Assembly (NCBI GenBank): GCA_052143895.1
Contig: JBKQRT010000320.1
Coordinates: 81,034 to 145,033 of the forward strand
DNA: 64,000 bases
Reading direction: 5' to 3'
Origin: Bog-756 sp052143895
Lineage (GTDB): Bacteria; Actinomycetota; Acidimicrobiia; Acidimicrobiales; RAAP-2
In this document: positions 24,980-33,772 of the stretch, piece after piece
Layout of the letters: the number at the start of each line of letters is the position of its first letter
How positions within the stretch are numbered: the first letter of the stretch is position 1
Notes under the pieces: model-generated
Seen by the model: only the letters and a program-made list of their open reading frames with translations
Database searches by the model: none
What the model was told of the DNA's origin: nothing
Translations under genes and position numbers: made by a program

Positions 24980-26704
24980 TCACCGGTGCCCCGGGACGGT
25001 CACCGTGTCGGTGTCCACCCCGGACCGCAGCACGGTCCCCGGCAGCCGGCCGGTGAACTCGTGGCCGCGTACGACCTCGACACCGTTCACCAGGACGTGC
25101 TCGATCCCCTCCGCCTCGGCGTACAGCCGGGAAGCGCCGCCCGGGAGGTCGTCACGGGTGTGCTCGGGGCCGTGCCCGATCCGCTCGGGGTCGAGCACGA
25201 CGAGGTCGGCCCACCAGCCGGTTGCCACCCGGCCCCGGTGGCGGAGGCCGTAGAGGCGGGCGGGCACGTCGGTCAGCTGCCGGATCGCCTCCTCCCAGCT
25301 CAGAAGGTTGCGCCGGCGCACGCCCTCGCCGAGCATGGCGGTGGAGTAGACGGCGCCACACATCATGTCGAGGTGCGCACCGGCGTCGGACCCGCCCACC
25401 ACCGTGCGCGGGTCCTGCCACACGCGGGCCCGCAGCTCCCAGTCGGCCTCGGACTCGGGGATGGGGGGGCGCAGCCCGGTCCGGAGCCGGTCGGCCAGGG
25501 CGATCTCGACCAGCGTGTCGAAGGGCTCCTGGCCCCGTTCGGCGGCGATGTCGCCCACGGTGCGCCCGTCCAGCCCTTCGTTCGCCTCGCTGAAGGTCTC
25601 CTCGATGATCAACGTGCGCCAGTTGGCCAGCGCCCGCAGGACGCCGGCCTCGTCGGAGTGGGCCGCCTCGTCCATCCGTCGCCGCTGCTCCGGGTCGGCC
25701 AGGTACTTCATGCGCTCGGGCAGGGGCAGTGCGAAGACCTCGCGCCATCCCGGGAGCCCGTCGATGACCGCGCCGTGCTCGAAGGAGAGCCGGATCCGCA
25801 TCGTGTGGGGCAGGGTCAGGGCCACGACGGTGGCGCCGCGGTCGGCTGCGACCGTGGACGCCGCCAGCTGGTGGTCGCAGCCACCGGGGTTGAGTGACGA
25901 CACCCCGAGCACGTTCCAGTTGGCCGGACGGTTGGCCAGCAGCGACAGGGTGGCCATCAGGTCGACCTCGTCGTCGGTGAACCCGTTGAGGCACCCGGGC
26001 AGGATCAGCTCCAGCGTGGTTCCGGCGTGCCGGGACAGGGACGCGCAGATGGCCTCGAGCTCGGCCCGCCCTGCGGCGCGGGAGGGAACGGGCCGGCCGT
26101 CCCCGTCGCTGTGGGTGTGCGCCGAGGACGTCGAGAACCCGAGGGCGCCCTCGGCGAAGGACTGCTCGGCCACCGCCGTCATGGCGGCCACCTGGTCGTC
26201 TGATGCCGGGTTGCCGACGGCGAGGTCACCCATCACCACCCGTCGCAGGGTCGAGTGCCCGACGAGGAACCCGGCGTTGACCCCGACCCGGCCGTCGAGC
26301 CGGCCCAGCCACTCGCCGAATCCCTTCCACGACCAGTCGAGCGACTCGAGTGATGCCAGTGGCATCCCCTCGACTCGGGCCATCATCCTGGCCAGGTAGT
26401 CGGCGTGGTCCGGCCCGGCCGGTGCCAGGGAGAAGCCGCAGTTGCCACCGATGACGGTGGTGACGCCGTGCAGCGGCGAGGGACTGGCCGACGGGTCCCA
26501 GGACAGCTGGGCGTCGTAGTGGGTGTGCAGATCGACGAAGCCCGGCGTGACCAGCAGACCGTCCGCATCCACCGTGGCGGCGGTCGGCTCCTCGACGGTG
26601 CCCACGGCCACGATCCGGCCGTCGCGTACGCCGACGTCGGCCCGCTGCGCCGGGGCGCCGGTGCCGTCCACCACCGTGCCGCCTCTGATGACGAGATCGA
26701 GCAT
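24980..26704 (-). CDS. N-acyl-D-amino-acid deacylase family amidohydrolase
   Basis: 574-residue metal-dependent amidohydrolase of the D-aminoacylase/dihydroorotase-like group. The N-terminal sheet LDLVIRGGTVVDGTGAPAQ leads into the HxH metal motif VDLHTHYDAQ near 70, GGNCGFSLAP near 95, ALGFSTSSAHTH near 180, and the Asp ligand in GGSDAGAHLDMM near 455. The end WWADLVVLDPERIG is typical. D-aminoacylases release a fatty acid from N-acyl-D-amino acids, but many actinobacterial members of this length have no assigned substrate and sit in CoA-catabolic loci as here. Divergent from the second amidohydrolase-2 paralogue with a 66-nt gap. Confidence 0.88.
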   Translation of the reverse strand: MLDLVIRGGTVVDGTGAPAQRADVGVRDGRIVAVGTVEEPTAATVDADGLLVTPGFVDLHTHYDAQLSWDPSASPSPLHGVTTVIGGNCGFSLAPAGPDHADYLARMMARVEGMPLASLESLDWSWKGFGEWLGRLDGRVGVNAGFLVGHSTLRRVVMGDLAVGNPASDDQVAAMTAVAEQSFAEGALGFSTSSAHTHSDGDGRPVPSRAAGRAELEAICASLSRHAGTTLELILPGCLNGFTDDEVDLMATLSLLANRPANWNVLGVSSLNPGGCDHQLAASTVAADRGATVVALTLPHTMRIRLSFEHGAVIDGLPGWREVFALPLPERMKYLADPEQRRRMDEAAHSDEAGVLRALANWRTLIIEETFSEANEGLDGRTVGDIAAERGQEPFDTLVEIALADRLRTGLRPPIPESEADWELRARVWQDPRTVVGGSDAGAHLDMMCGAVYSTAMLGEGVRRRNLLSWEEAIRQLTDVPARLYGLRHRGRVATGWWADLVVLDPERIGHGPEHTRDDLPGGASRLYAEAEGIEHVLVNGVEVVRGHEFTGRLPGTVLRSGVDTDTVTVPGHR

Positions 26705-26755
26705 CAGGTCCCTCCCCTCTGCCGGTGCACCCGGCCGCTCACCCCCTGCGGATGC

Positions 26756-26761
26756 TAGCGT
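26756..26761 (+). promoter_or_regulatory. -10 box of probable leaderless gene
   Basis: TAGCGT followed by 9 nt and ATG 26771. There is no ribosome site before the ATG. Confidence 0.35.
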
Positions 26762-26770
26762 CCGGGCGCG

Positions 26771-28018
26771 ATGGCGAACGAGGTGGCCGGAGGTGAGCGC
26801 TCCCCGCACCGGTTGCTTCCCGACCCCGATCCGAGGCCCATCCGGGTGCCGATCATCTCGGTCGACGACCACCTGATCGAGCCGGCCGACCTCTTCGACG
26901 GCCGGATGCCCGTGGCGCTGGCCGACCGGGCGCCCCGGGTGGTCGAGGACGCCGGCGGCAGCCAGTACTGGCTGTACGAGGGACGGCGGTACCCGAACGT
27001 CGGGCTCAACGCCGTCGTGGGGCGTCCGAAGGGGGAGTGGAGCATGGAGCCGGCGCGGTTCGAGGACATGCGCCCGGGCTGCTTCGACATCCACGCCCGG
27101 GTGGCGGACATGGACCTCAACGGGGTGTGGGCCTCGCTCTGCTTCCCGTCCCTGGTCGCCGGCTTCTGCGGCTCCGTGTTCATCCGGTCCGACGACCCCG
27201 AGCTCGGCCTGGCATGCCTGCGAGCGTGGAACCAGTGGCACCACGAGGTGTGGGCCGGCACCTATCCCGAACGCATCGTCCCCCTCCAGCTGCCGTGGCT
27301 GACCGACGTGGCGGTGGCCGCCGCCGAGGTGCACCGCAACGCCGGGCGCGGCTTCCGGGCGGTGAGCTTCCCGGAGTTCCCCGCCCAGCTCGGGCTCCCG
27401 TCGATCTTCACCGACCACTGGGACCCGCTCTTCGCCGCGTGCCAGGAGACCGGCACGGTGGTGTGCCTGCACACCGGCGCGTCGGCGTGGGCACCGCTGC
27501 CGTCGCCGGGGCCGCCCTTCGAGCTCCTCCCGACGCTCTTTCCGGTCAACGCGCTCATCGCCGCCGCCGAGTGGCTGTGGTCGGGGGTGCCCCTGCGCTT
27601 CCCGGACCTGGCCGTGGCCATGTCCGAGGGCGGGCTCGGTTGGGTCCCGATGCTGCTCGACCGGGTCGACTACGTGCTGGCCCACTCGGCCTCGGGCGGC
27701 GACGCCGTCTCCTGGCCGTCGGAGCTCCGTCCGAGCGAGGTGCTCCGGCGCAACTTCTGGTTCTGTTCGATCGACGATCCGTCGATGGTGGACCTCCGGT
27801 ACCGCATCGGCGTCGACCACATCATGGTGGAGTGCGACTACCCCCATGCCGACTCGACCTGGCCCGACACCCAGTCGGTGCTCGAGTCGACGCTCGGGGC
27901 TCTCGACGAGCACGAGCTGCGCATGGTGGCCGCCGGCAACGCGGCGCGGCTCTTCCGTCATCCGCTGCCGCCGCGGGACGACTGGCGGGAACCGGCCGCC
28001 GCCACCGGCCGGCCCTAG
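26771..28018 (+). CDS. amidohydrolase-2 / ACMSD-like metal-dependent hydrolase (paralogue 2)
   Basis: 415-residue relative of the proteins at 9347 and 42984, sharing ISVDDHLIEPADLFDGRM with the DxH in place of HxH, CFPSLVAGFCGSVF near 120, SFPEFPAQLGLPS near 200, VCLHTGASAW near 235 and VECDYPHADSTWP near 355. It is the most divergent of the three (insertion GPPFELLPTLFPVNALIAA). No ribosome site precedes ATG 26771, but TAGCGT lies 9 nt before it. Its 3' end abuts the remains of an SDR on the other strand. The presumed role is hydrolysis or decarboxylation in the surrounding catabolic pathway, with unknown substrate. Confidence 0.83.
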   Translation: MANEVAGGERSPHRLLPDPDPRPIRVPIISVDDHLIEPADLFDGRMPVALADRAPRVVEDAGGSQYWLYEGRRYPNVGLNAVVGRPKGEWSMEPARFEDMRPGCFDIHARVADMDLNGVWASLCFPSLVAGFCGSVFIRSDDPELGLACLRAWNQWHHEVWAGTYPERIVPLQLPWLTDVAVAAAEVHRNAGRGFRAVSFPEFPAQLGLPSIFTDHWDPLFAACQETGTVVCLHTGASAWAPLPSPGPPFELLPTLFPVNALIAAAEWLWSGVPLRFPDLAVAMSEGGLGWVPMLLDRVDYVLAHSASGGDAVSWPSELRPSEVLRRNFWFCSIDDPSMVDLRYRIGVDHIMVECDYPHADSTWPDTQSVLESTLGALDEHELRMVAAGNAARLFRHPLPPRDDWREPAAATGRP

Positions 28019-28598
28019 ATCCTTCTGCGCTCCACCCGGTTCCTCGCTGCCGACCACCCGTACGTCGTCGGGCGTGGGTACGTCCAGAGCGTCGAGGACA
28101 CGGTCGGCGACCTCGTCCGGCTCGAGCAACTGGTGGCAGAGGTAGCCGTCGGCGCCCACCGTTCGAAGAGCGGGCCGGCGACCTCTGGATCCCATCCGTC
28201 GGCGAAGGGGGTGGCCGTCGGACCGACGACCACCCGGACGGTGCGGAGGCAGGGCTCCTCGGACCGGAGGCCGAGCACCAGCTCGTCGAGTGCCGCCTTG
28301 CTCGAGGCGTAGGGGACCAGCCCGGGCCACGGGCGGCCCACCGAGTGGGACAAGAGCAGGGCGACGGTGGGGTGGGGCCCCGGCGGAGGTGGTCGAGGGC
28401 GGCCGAGACGACCGTGGCCGCCCCGATGACGTTGGCGGCGAACACGCCGGCCTCGGTGGCCGCCTCCGCCAGCGGACCGGCACGTCGGGCGGCCACCGCC
28501 ACCGCTCCGCCGCGGCGACCGAGGGCGACGACCACGCTCCGACCGATGCCGGAGGACGCGCCCACCACCAGTGTCCGGCGGCGGGCCGACCCGCTCAC
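28019..28598 (-). pseudogene. decayed SDR family dehydrogenase
   Basis: Begins with GTG 28598, overlapping the VOC gene stop as GTGA, and reads RTLVVGASSGIGRSVVVALG with an intact NAD site. After residue 51 it skips straight to FAANVIGAATVVSAALDHL, so about 50 codons including the NNAG strand are missing. Near 28380 the frame changes to HPTVALLLSHSVGRPWP and VPYASSKAALDEL, which holds the catalytic Tyr and Lys. Near 28160 it changes again to GADGYLCHQLLEPDEVADRV. One deletion and two frameshifts leave no functional product. The 3' end runs without a stop into the antisense of the neighbouring hydrolase gene, so its end is approximate. Confidence 0.78.
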
Positions 28599-28999
28599 GG
28601 CCCGGGCGGGGCCAGCGGCGGTGCGAGGTCGGGGTCCTGCTGGATCTCGACGGTGTTGCCCGCCGGATCGGCGAACCAGATCTGCACGGTCGTGCCCTGC
28701 GCACCCTCGGCGTAGGGGATGCCGGCTCGCTGCAACTCGGCCACGGCGGCGTCGAGGTCGGCGACGGCGAAGCACACGTGCGGGCCGGCGGGACGGATGG
28801 GGCCGGGGCCGGCCGGGGCGTCCACCAGGTGCAGCTGGGCGCCGCCGGCGCCGAACCAGTGCCCGCCGATTCCGGGGATGGTGGGGCGGTCCTCGTCGGG
28901 CATCTCGAGCAGCTCGCGGTAGAACCGGACCGCCGGGTCCAGTCCTCCCTCTACGTTGACGCTGTGGTGCAGCGTGCGGGTGACCTTCACGCCGGCCAT
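28595..28999 (-). CDS. VOC family (glyoxalase-like) protein
   Basis: 134-residue single VOC module of two beta-alpha-beta-beta-beta units: LHHSVNVEGGLDPAVRFYRE at the start, GGHWFGAGGAQLHLVD in the middle, then PHVCFAVADLDAAVAEL and VQIWFADPAGNTVEIQQDP. The metal positions fit H11/12, H in QLHLV, H in PHVCF and the final Glu of TVEIQ. Family members are dioxygenases, epimerases (methylmalonyl-CoA type) or binding proteins, and the sequence does not decide which. ATG 28999 overlaps the stop of the Gfo/Idh gene by 13 nt. It belongs to the four-gene minus-strand operon starting at 31727. Confidence 0.83.
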   Translation of the reverse strand: MAGVKVTRTLHHSVNVEGGLDPAVRFYRELLEMPDEDRPTIPGIGGHWFGAGGAQLHLVDAPAGPGPIRPAGPHVCFAVADLDAAVAELQRAGIPYAEGAQGTTVQIWFADPAGNTVEIQQDPDLAPPLAPPGP

Positions 29000-30135
29000 C
29001 CCTCGGGCACGACCGCCCCGTCGATCGAGCGGGGATCCACCGGTTGCCGGGTGTTGCCCGCCTCGTAGACGGCGAAGCAGAGCTGCAGGGCCTTGATGGC
29101 CTCGGCGGCACTCATCTCCGCCGGGGTCCCGTCGACGAGGGCGTCGACGAAGTGCTTCGAGGCGCGCCGGAAGCCCGCGCCCCAGTCGTCGTCCACGTGG
29201 GGGAACGACGTGGTGGTCTGCTTGCCCTTCTTCCCGTCGTAGAGGACCACGGCGGGCAGGTCGAGCATCTGGCCGGTGCACCGGGTGACCCACAGGAACC
29301 CCTCGTCCCCCTGGACCTCGAAGAACTCGTCGGCACCGTAGAAGTCGCTCCGCAGCCACATGTCCGGCGCGTAGCTCACGTCCATGGTCCCGAGGATCCC
29401 GGGATCCTCGTACTCGAAGATGGCCGCGCACGGCTCGAAGTAGTGGTCGCGCCGCCGCACGGCGGCCTGGACCGACACGATGTCCTGGTCGAAGAGCCAG
29501 AGTGCCACCGCGTACTTGTGGATCATGTCGTCGAAGAGATGGCCCCCCGGGCTGGTGGACGTCATCCGCCACACGTAGCCGCCCGCGTCGAGCCCCCCCT
29601 GGAACGAGGACTCGGTCTGTCCCACCACCGTCCGCATGCGCAGGTGGTTGGGCCGGCCGACCGCCCCGGTGGTAATGAGGCGCTTGGCCAGTTCGAGCGG
29701 CGGGTAGTGCCGGAAGCACTCGCTCACCCGGAGGATCTTCCCGGCCTCCTCGGCGGCGGCGGCCATGGCCCGGGCCTCGGCCACGGAGTTGGCCAGCGGC
29801 TTCTGGCACGAGACGTGCTTGCCGGCGGCCAGGGCGGCCAGCACGTGGTCGTGGTGGAGATGGGTCGGCGTGAGGATCTCGACGGCATCGATGGTGGGGT
29901 CGGCGAGCAGGGCGTCGAGCTCGGTATAGGCGTCGGGCACGCCCCAGGCCTTGGCCGCCGCTGCCGCACGACCCTCCTCGGGATCGCAGACCGCAGCCAC
30001 TGTGCACCGCGGGTCCTCGAGGTAGCCGGCCACGTTGAGCGAGGCGATGTTGCCGGCCCCCACGATCCCGATCCTCGGAGCGCGGGAGTTCGGGGGCACG
30101 GCCGGTACGTTACCGGCGTCGGCCGCGGCGGTCAT
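28987..30135 (-). CDS. Gfo/Idh/MocA family oxidoreductase
   Basis: 382-residue NAD(P)-dependent sugar- or polyol-type dehydrogenase. Rossmann start PRIGIVGAGNIASLNVAGYL near residue 20, DPTIDAVEILTPTHLHHDHV near 80, the signature CQKPLANSVAEA near 110 (EKP is usual and QKP is seen here), and GGHLFDDMIHKYAVALWLF near 195, whose Asp and His/Lys side chains are the usual catalytic residues. ATGA overlap at 30132-30135 couples it to the synthetase upstream. A Gfo/Idh enzyme between a CoA ligase and a VOC protein suggests a hydroxylated cyclic acid such as an inositol- or quinate-like compound, but this is conjecture. Confidence 0.88.
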   Translation of the reverse strand: MTAAADAGNVPAVPPNSRAPRIGIVGAGNIASLNVAGYLEDPRCTVAAVCDPEEGRAAAAAKAWGVPDAYTELDALLADPTIDAVEILTPTHLHHDHVLAALAAGKHVSCQKPLANSVAEARAMAAAAEEAGKILRVSECFRHYPPLELAKRLITTGAVGRPNHLRMRTVVGQTESSFQGGLDAGGYVWRMTSTSPGGHLFDDMIHKYAVALWLFDQDIVSVQAAVRRRDHYFEPCAAIFEYEDPGILGTMDVSYAPDMWLRSDFYGADEFFEVQGDEGFLWVTRCTGQMLDLPAVVLYDGKKGKQTTTSFPHVDDDWGAGFRRASKHFVDALVDGTPAEMSAAEAIKALQLCFAVYEAGNTRQPVDPRSIDGAVVPEGWPA

Positions 30136-31727
30136 GGTCGAACGTTCCTGTCGGGTGCGACCGCAGCGGCGTCGGCGTCGAGTCGCTCGCGGAGCTCCGC
30201 CTTCAACACCTTGCCGGTGGCGTTGCGGGGCAGGGCCTCCACGAAGTACCACTGCCGCGGCACCTTGTACCGGGCCAGGAGCTCGAGGGTGTGCGCACGC
30301 AGCTCGTCGTCGGTGGCTCGTCGGCCCGGGCTGAGGGCGACGAACGCCACCACGTCCTCGCCCAGGACCGAGTGGTGGACACCGACCACGGCCACCTCCC
30401 GTACTGCCGGGTGGGACTCGATGGCGTGCTCGACATCGGTCGGATGGATGTTGTTCCCACCCCGGATGATCACGTCCTTGCTCCGCCCGACGATGTAGAG
30501 GTAGCCGTCCTCATCGAGCCGACCGAGGTCACCGGTCATCAGCCAGCCGTCGACCCAGGTCCGCGACGTGGCCTCCGGATCGCCGTAGTACTCGCGGGGC
30601 CGGCCGGGGATGCGCATGCGGACGTGACCCACGGTCCCCGCCTCGACCGGCCGCCCCTCGTCGTCGACGCAGACGACCTCGGCCGGCGGCAGCGGCTGGC
30701 CCACCGAGCCGGGCCGGCGCACCGCCTCGCCGGGCGGCATGAGGCAGTACACGGACCCGGCCTCGGTCATGCCGTAGTTGTTGGAGACGAGCGCGGTGGG
30801 CATCCGCTCCTGCAGCCGCTCCACCACCAGGGGGGCCAGCGGGGCGCTGCCGACCGTGCACAGCTCGACCGACCCTAGGTCGGCGGTGTCGAACCGCGGG
30901 TGCTCGAGCAGCAGCGTGGCCATGGCCGGCACGAGGAACACCGAACCTGGCCGCTCGGACTCGACGGTGTCGAGCCAGATGCCGGCGTCGAAGCGGGGCA
31001 TGTAGATGGCGCGCAGGCCGAGTCGCATCGGGGTGTACACGAAGGCGAGCCCCGCGAAGGTGTAGGGCGGGCTGGCGTGCAGCCAGCCACCGCCGGTCCA
31101 GGCCGGGGCCCGGAACGGCACCAACGAGGAGTTGTCGTGGCGCACCGCCACCGCCTTGGGTTGTCCGGTGGTCCCCGAGGTGTAGAGGATGTCGGCCAGA
31201 TCACTGGGCTCGCGGGGCACCTGCAGGTAGCCGGGGTCAGTGCTCAGGATGGCCTCCCAAGCCACCGCGCCCGTGGCCACCGCCCCTCCCGAAGGCTCGC
31301 CCGCGGCATCTACCCCGGCATCACCGGCGGCCGGGACGCGCACCACCAGGCTCGGCCGCTCGCCGGCGTAGCGGGAGAGCAGCGACGCCTCTACGATGGC
31401 CGCCGCCGCGCCGGAGTGGGCCAGCATCCGCTCCACCTCGGGCTGGGTGAGCTGCGGGTTGAGGGGCACGGCCACCGCCCCGGCGCGGTGGACGGCGGCA
31501 TACGCGACGATCCACCGGAGCGCATTGGACGGATCCAGGTGGATGGCCACGCGGTCGCCGGGCTGCAGGCCGGCGACGATGAGCCCACGCGCCAGGCGGC
31601 TGGCCGAGGTGTCCCACTCGGCAAAGGTGAGCGACCCGCCGCCCACGACCTGGTACGCCGTCTCGTCACCGAAGGCGAGCGCCATGGCGTGCAGCTGCTC
31701 GGGGGGGAGTACGGGCGGGTGGCTCAT
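30132..31727 (-). CDS. AMP-dependent acyl-CoA synthetase
   Basis: 531-residue ligase with A3 motif YTSGTTGQPKAV near 178, SNNYGMTEAG near 318 (A5), MTGDLGRLDEDGYLYIVGR near 395 (A7 and A8), VIIRGGNNIHPTDVE and the C-terminal NATGKVLKAELRER carrying the catalytic Lys. It is the first gene of an overlapping operon with Gfo/Idh, VOC and a dead SDR. A weak AAGGGAC lies before the ATG. The 319-nt spacer upstream holds no gene. The substrate acid cannot be predicted. Confidence 0.9.
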   Translation of the reverse strand: MSHPPVLPPEQLHAMALAFGDETAYQVVGGGSLTFAEWDTSASRLARGLIVAGLQPGDRVAIHLDPSNALRWIVAYAAVHRAGAVAVPLNPQLTQPEVERMLAHSGAAAAIVEASLLSRYAGERPSLVVRVPAAGDAGVDAAGEPSGGAVATGAVAWEAILSTDPGYLQVPREPSDLADILYTSGTTGQPKAVAVRHDNSSLVPFRAPAWTGGGWLHASPPYTFAGLAFVYTPMRLGLRAIYMPRFDAGIWLDTVESERPGSVFLVPAMATLLLEHPRFDTADLGSVELCTVGSAPLAPLVVERLQERMPTALVSNNYGMTEAGSVYCLMPPGEAVRRPGSVGQPLPPAEVVCVDDEGRPVEAGTVGHVRMRIPGRPREYYGDPEATSRTWVDGWLMTGDLGRLDEDGYLYIVGRSKDVIIRGGNNIHPTDVEHAIESHPAVREVAVVGVHHSVLGEDVVAFVALSPGRRATDDELRAHTLELLARYKVPRQWYFVEALPRNATGKVLKAELRERLDADAAAVAPDRNVRP

Positions 31728-32046
31728 CGGTCCGGTCCCTTCAGCCGCGTGACGGGTGCCGGAGGCTCGGCCACCGGCCGGCCGTGTCGGAGGTCCTGCG
31801 GTGACCCATGTAGCCAGCTCCTTCGGTGCACGATCGGACGGCCGGTCGTCGCCGACCGCCCTGGGACTGCGCCAGCAGCATGACCGACATGGGCCCGGCG
31901 GTCAATCGGCGCCGCCCACCCGTCGCCCACCCGTCGGTCACGCCGCCGCGCCACGTCGCCGCGCCACATCGCCGCGCCGCGGCGCGGGGCTAGCATCTCG
32001 TGGTCCCGCCGGCTGGCTCCCGGCCTGTCGCAGGAGGTACCGCCCG
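31728..32046. other. 319-nt intergenic spacer between divergent genes
   Basis: No convincing reading frame on either strand. It holds two copies of a 13-bp repeat (31944-31969) and a 12-bp palindrome (31974-31985), then a good AGGAGG ribosome site near 32031-32036 for the RidA gene. The promoters of the divergent synthetase operon and RidA gene should lie here, but none was recognised. Confidence 0.5.
31944..31969 (+). repeat. 13-bp tandem repeat, two copies plus a partial third
   Basis: CGCCGCGCCACGT (31944-31956) and CGCCGCGCCACAT (31957-31969) differ at one base, and a third partial unit follows and merges into the palindrome GCGCCGCGGCGC at 31974-31985. Probably slippage in a GC-rich spacer, although a protein-binding role cannot be excluded. 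Confidence 0.7.
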
Positions 32047-32556
32047 ATGCCCCGATCCGTCGAGGACGCCCCGAGCCCCGGCACCGGCGACCCGGGGCGC
32101 GTGCGGGCCCGTCTGGCCGAGCTCGGCCTGCGCCTGCACGGACCGCATCCTCCCCACGACCCGCTCGACGCCGTGGTCGTGCACGCGGGCGTGGCCCGGA
32201 CCTCGGGACAGCTCCCACGGATCGACGGCCAACTGACCTGCTGCGGGACCCTGGGCGCCACGGTCAGTGTGGAGGATGGGGCGGAGGCGGCGGCCGTCTG
32301 CGCCCTCAACGCCCTGGCCGTCCTCGAGGTGGCCCTGGGCTCCCTCGACCGTATCGAGCGTGTGCTGACCGTCACCGGCTTCGTGGCGTCGACCCCCGAC
32401 TTCCACCGGCAGCCCGACGTGGTCGACGGTGCCAGCTCGGTGCTCTACCGGCTCTTCGGCGACGACGGGCGCCACACCCGCTCGGCGATCGGCGTGGCAT
32501 CGCTGCCGAGAAGGGGCGCGGTGGAGATCGAAGTGACGGTGGCGGTCCGTGACTGA
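32047..32556 (+). CDS. RidA/YjgF family protein
   Basis: 169-residue member of the RidA superfamily, trimeric enamine/imine deaminases or related hydrolases. The N-terminal helix RVRARLAELGLRL and the body AVVVHAGVARTSGQLPRIDG, EAAAVCALNALAVLEVALGS and IERVLTVTGFVASTPDFHRQ follow the family pattern, and RLFGDDGRHTRSAIGVASLP carries the conserved Arg region. It is the longer YoaB-type version often seen in catabolic clusters. AGGAGG about 10 nt before ATG 32047 fixes the start. The RraA-like gene follows after 78 nt, so the two may be cotranscribed. Confidence 0.82.
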   Translation: MPRSVEDAPSPGTGDPGRVRARLAELGLRLHGPHPPHDPLDAVVVHAGVARTSGQLPRIDGQLTCCGTLGATVSVEDGAEAAAVCALNALAVLEVALGSLDRIERVLTVTGFVASTPDFHRQPDVVDGASSVLYRLFGDDGRHTRSAIGVASLPRRGAVEIEVTVAVRD

Positions 32557-32634
32557 CGGGCACGCCCACCATCTCCCGCCGAGGCGAGCCCGGGGGCCGA
32601 CACCATCCGCAACACCGATCGAGGAGGAGAGGAC

Positions 32635-33273
32635 ATGGACCACCACCAGAGAGCGGACGCGCTGGCGCAGCTCGGCGCGGCCACGCTCGGCGAGTCGGGG
32701 GCTGCGGTCATGGTGCCGCGGATCCGTCCGGCATGGCCGGGGGCGGCCCTGGCCGCCCCCGCCTATCCGGTCACCTGCACGCCGGGCGACAACCTGGCCG
32801 TCCACGTGGGTGTGGCCCGCGCCCCGATGGGTGCCGTCCTGGTGGTGGACGTGGGCGACGTGCCCGACCGCGGCTACTGGGGCGAGGTCCTGACGACGGC
32901 GGCGACGGCCCGGGACCTGGCCGGCCTGGTCATCGACGGGGGGGTCCGTGACGTCGCTGCACTGGAACGGCTCGCCTTCCCCGTGTTCTCGAGCACGATC
33001 GCCCTGCGCGGTGCCACCAAGCGGTCCCGTGGTGCGGTGGGCCGCACTGCCACCGTGGGAGGGGTGCCGGTCGGACCGGGCGACTGGGTGGTGGCCGACG
33101 TGGACGGCGTGGCCGTGGTGCCGGCGGCCGGCCTCGACGCCGCCATCGACGCCGGGCGGGCGCGGGCCGCGGCCGAGGAGCGGTACTTCGAGGCACTGCG
33201 CCAGGGGTCGACCACTGTCGAGCTCCTCGAACTCGACGCCTCGCTCATCGAGGTCGGTGACGGTTTCCCCTAG
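32635..33273 (+). CDS. RraA family protein (HMG/CHA aldolase-like)
   Basis: 212-residue protein of the RraA/class II pyruvate aldolase family. It shows PAYPVTCTPGDNLAVHVGVA near residue 45, VVDVGDVPDRGYWGEVLTTA near 80, and the conserved DGGVRDVAALERLAFPVFSS near 102, containing the Arg-Asp pair that binds substrate and metal in 4-hydroxy-4-methyl-2-oxoglutarate aldolases. VGPGDWVVADVDGVAVVP follows near 150. A catabolic aldolase or oxaloacetate decarboxylase role suits the context better than RNase E regulation. GGAGGAGAGGA immediately before ATG 32635 is a very strong ribosome site. Confidence 0.87.
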   Translation: MDHHQRADALAQLGAATLGESGAAVMVPRIRPAWPGAALAAPAYPVTCTPGDNLAVHVGVARAPMGAVLVVDVGDVPDRGYWGEVLTTAATARDLAGLVIDGGVRDVAALERLAFPVFSSTIALRGATKRSRGAVGRTATVGGVPVGPGDWVVADVDGVAVVPAAGLDAAIDAGRARAAAEERYFEALRQGSTTVELLELDASLIEVGDGFP

Positions 33274-33282
33274 CGTGACGGT

Positions 33283-33669
33283 TCAGTGGTGGGTGTAGTC
33301 GATGGGACCGGCACCCTTGACGCCGATGGCGAAGCAGAAGCAGTGGATGGGCGCGTGGTCGGTGATCGGACGCAGGCTGTGGACGGCATCGGGCGGGATG
33401 TGGACCAGGTCACCCTGACCGATGGTGCGGTCCTCCCCGGAAATCGTCATGATCCCCCGACCCCGCAGCACGTAGTAGAACTCGTGGGTGGGGTGGGAGT
33501 GCGGATCGACGTACCCGCCGCCCGGCACCTCGAACTCGTTGACGAGCTCGAGGAAGCCCCCGTCGGTCTGCTCCTTCATCTCCCTCGAGTTCACCATCCA
33601 CCACACGGGCACGGTGCCGTTGTGCTCGACGATGGGGGCGACGTCCTCGATGTTGCGCACGTCCATCAC
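33283..33669 (-). CDS. cupin domain-containing protein
   Basis: 128-residue single-domain cupin. Motif 1 is HSHPTHEFYYVLRGRGIM near 60-77 with metal ligands His, His and Glu, and motif 2 is GDLVHIPPDAVHSLRP near 90-105 with the fourth His. So it should bind a metal and may be a small dioxygenase, isomerase or sensor. Start may be GTG 33669 or ATG 33666, with AAAGGAGA suitably placed upstream. Convergent with the RraA gene (9-nt gap) and divergent from the AllA-like gene. The substrate is not evident. Confidence 0.85.
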   Translation of the reverse strand: MMDVRNIEDVAPIVEHNGTVPVWWMVNSREMKEQTDGGFLELVNEFEVPGGGYVDPHSHPTHEFYYVLRGRGIMTISGEDRTIGQGDLVHIPPDAVHSLRPITDHAPIHCFCFAIGVKGAGPIDYTHH

Positions 33670-33772
33670 CTTGTGGTCTCCTTTGCTGGTCGGTCCGCTG
33701 CCGGACCGATGCTAGGTGCAACCGTCGGTAGAGGTCGTCCCCGGCGGTCGGCCACGGGAGCTGGTGCGATGG

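Noticed and set aside
24980..28483. 1167-codon minus-strand frame as one giant protein
   Set aside because: Only the part from ATG 26704 down is the amidohydrolase. The upstream stretch is antisense of the hydrolase at 26771 plus a piece of the dead SDR.
31741..31941. Small minus-strand ORF in the spacer before the synthetase
   Set aside because: Arg/Gly/Ser-rich composition, no ribosome site and no family resemblance.
32635..33273. RraA as a true regulator of RNase E
   Set aside because: The DGGVRD motif also fits class II aldolases, and the neighbourhood is catabolic, so the aldolase-like reading is preferred.
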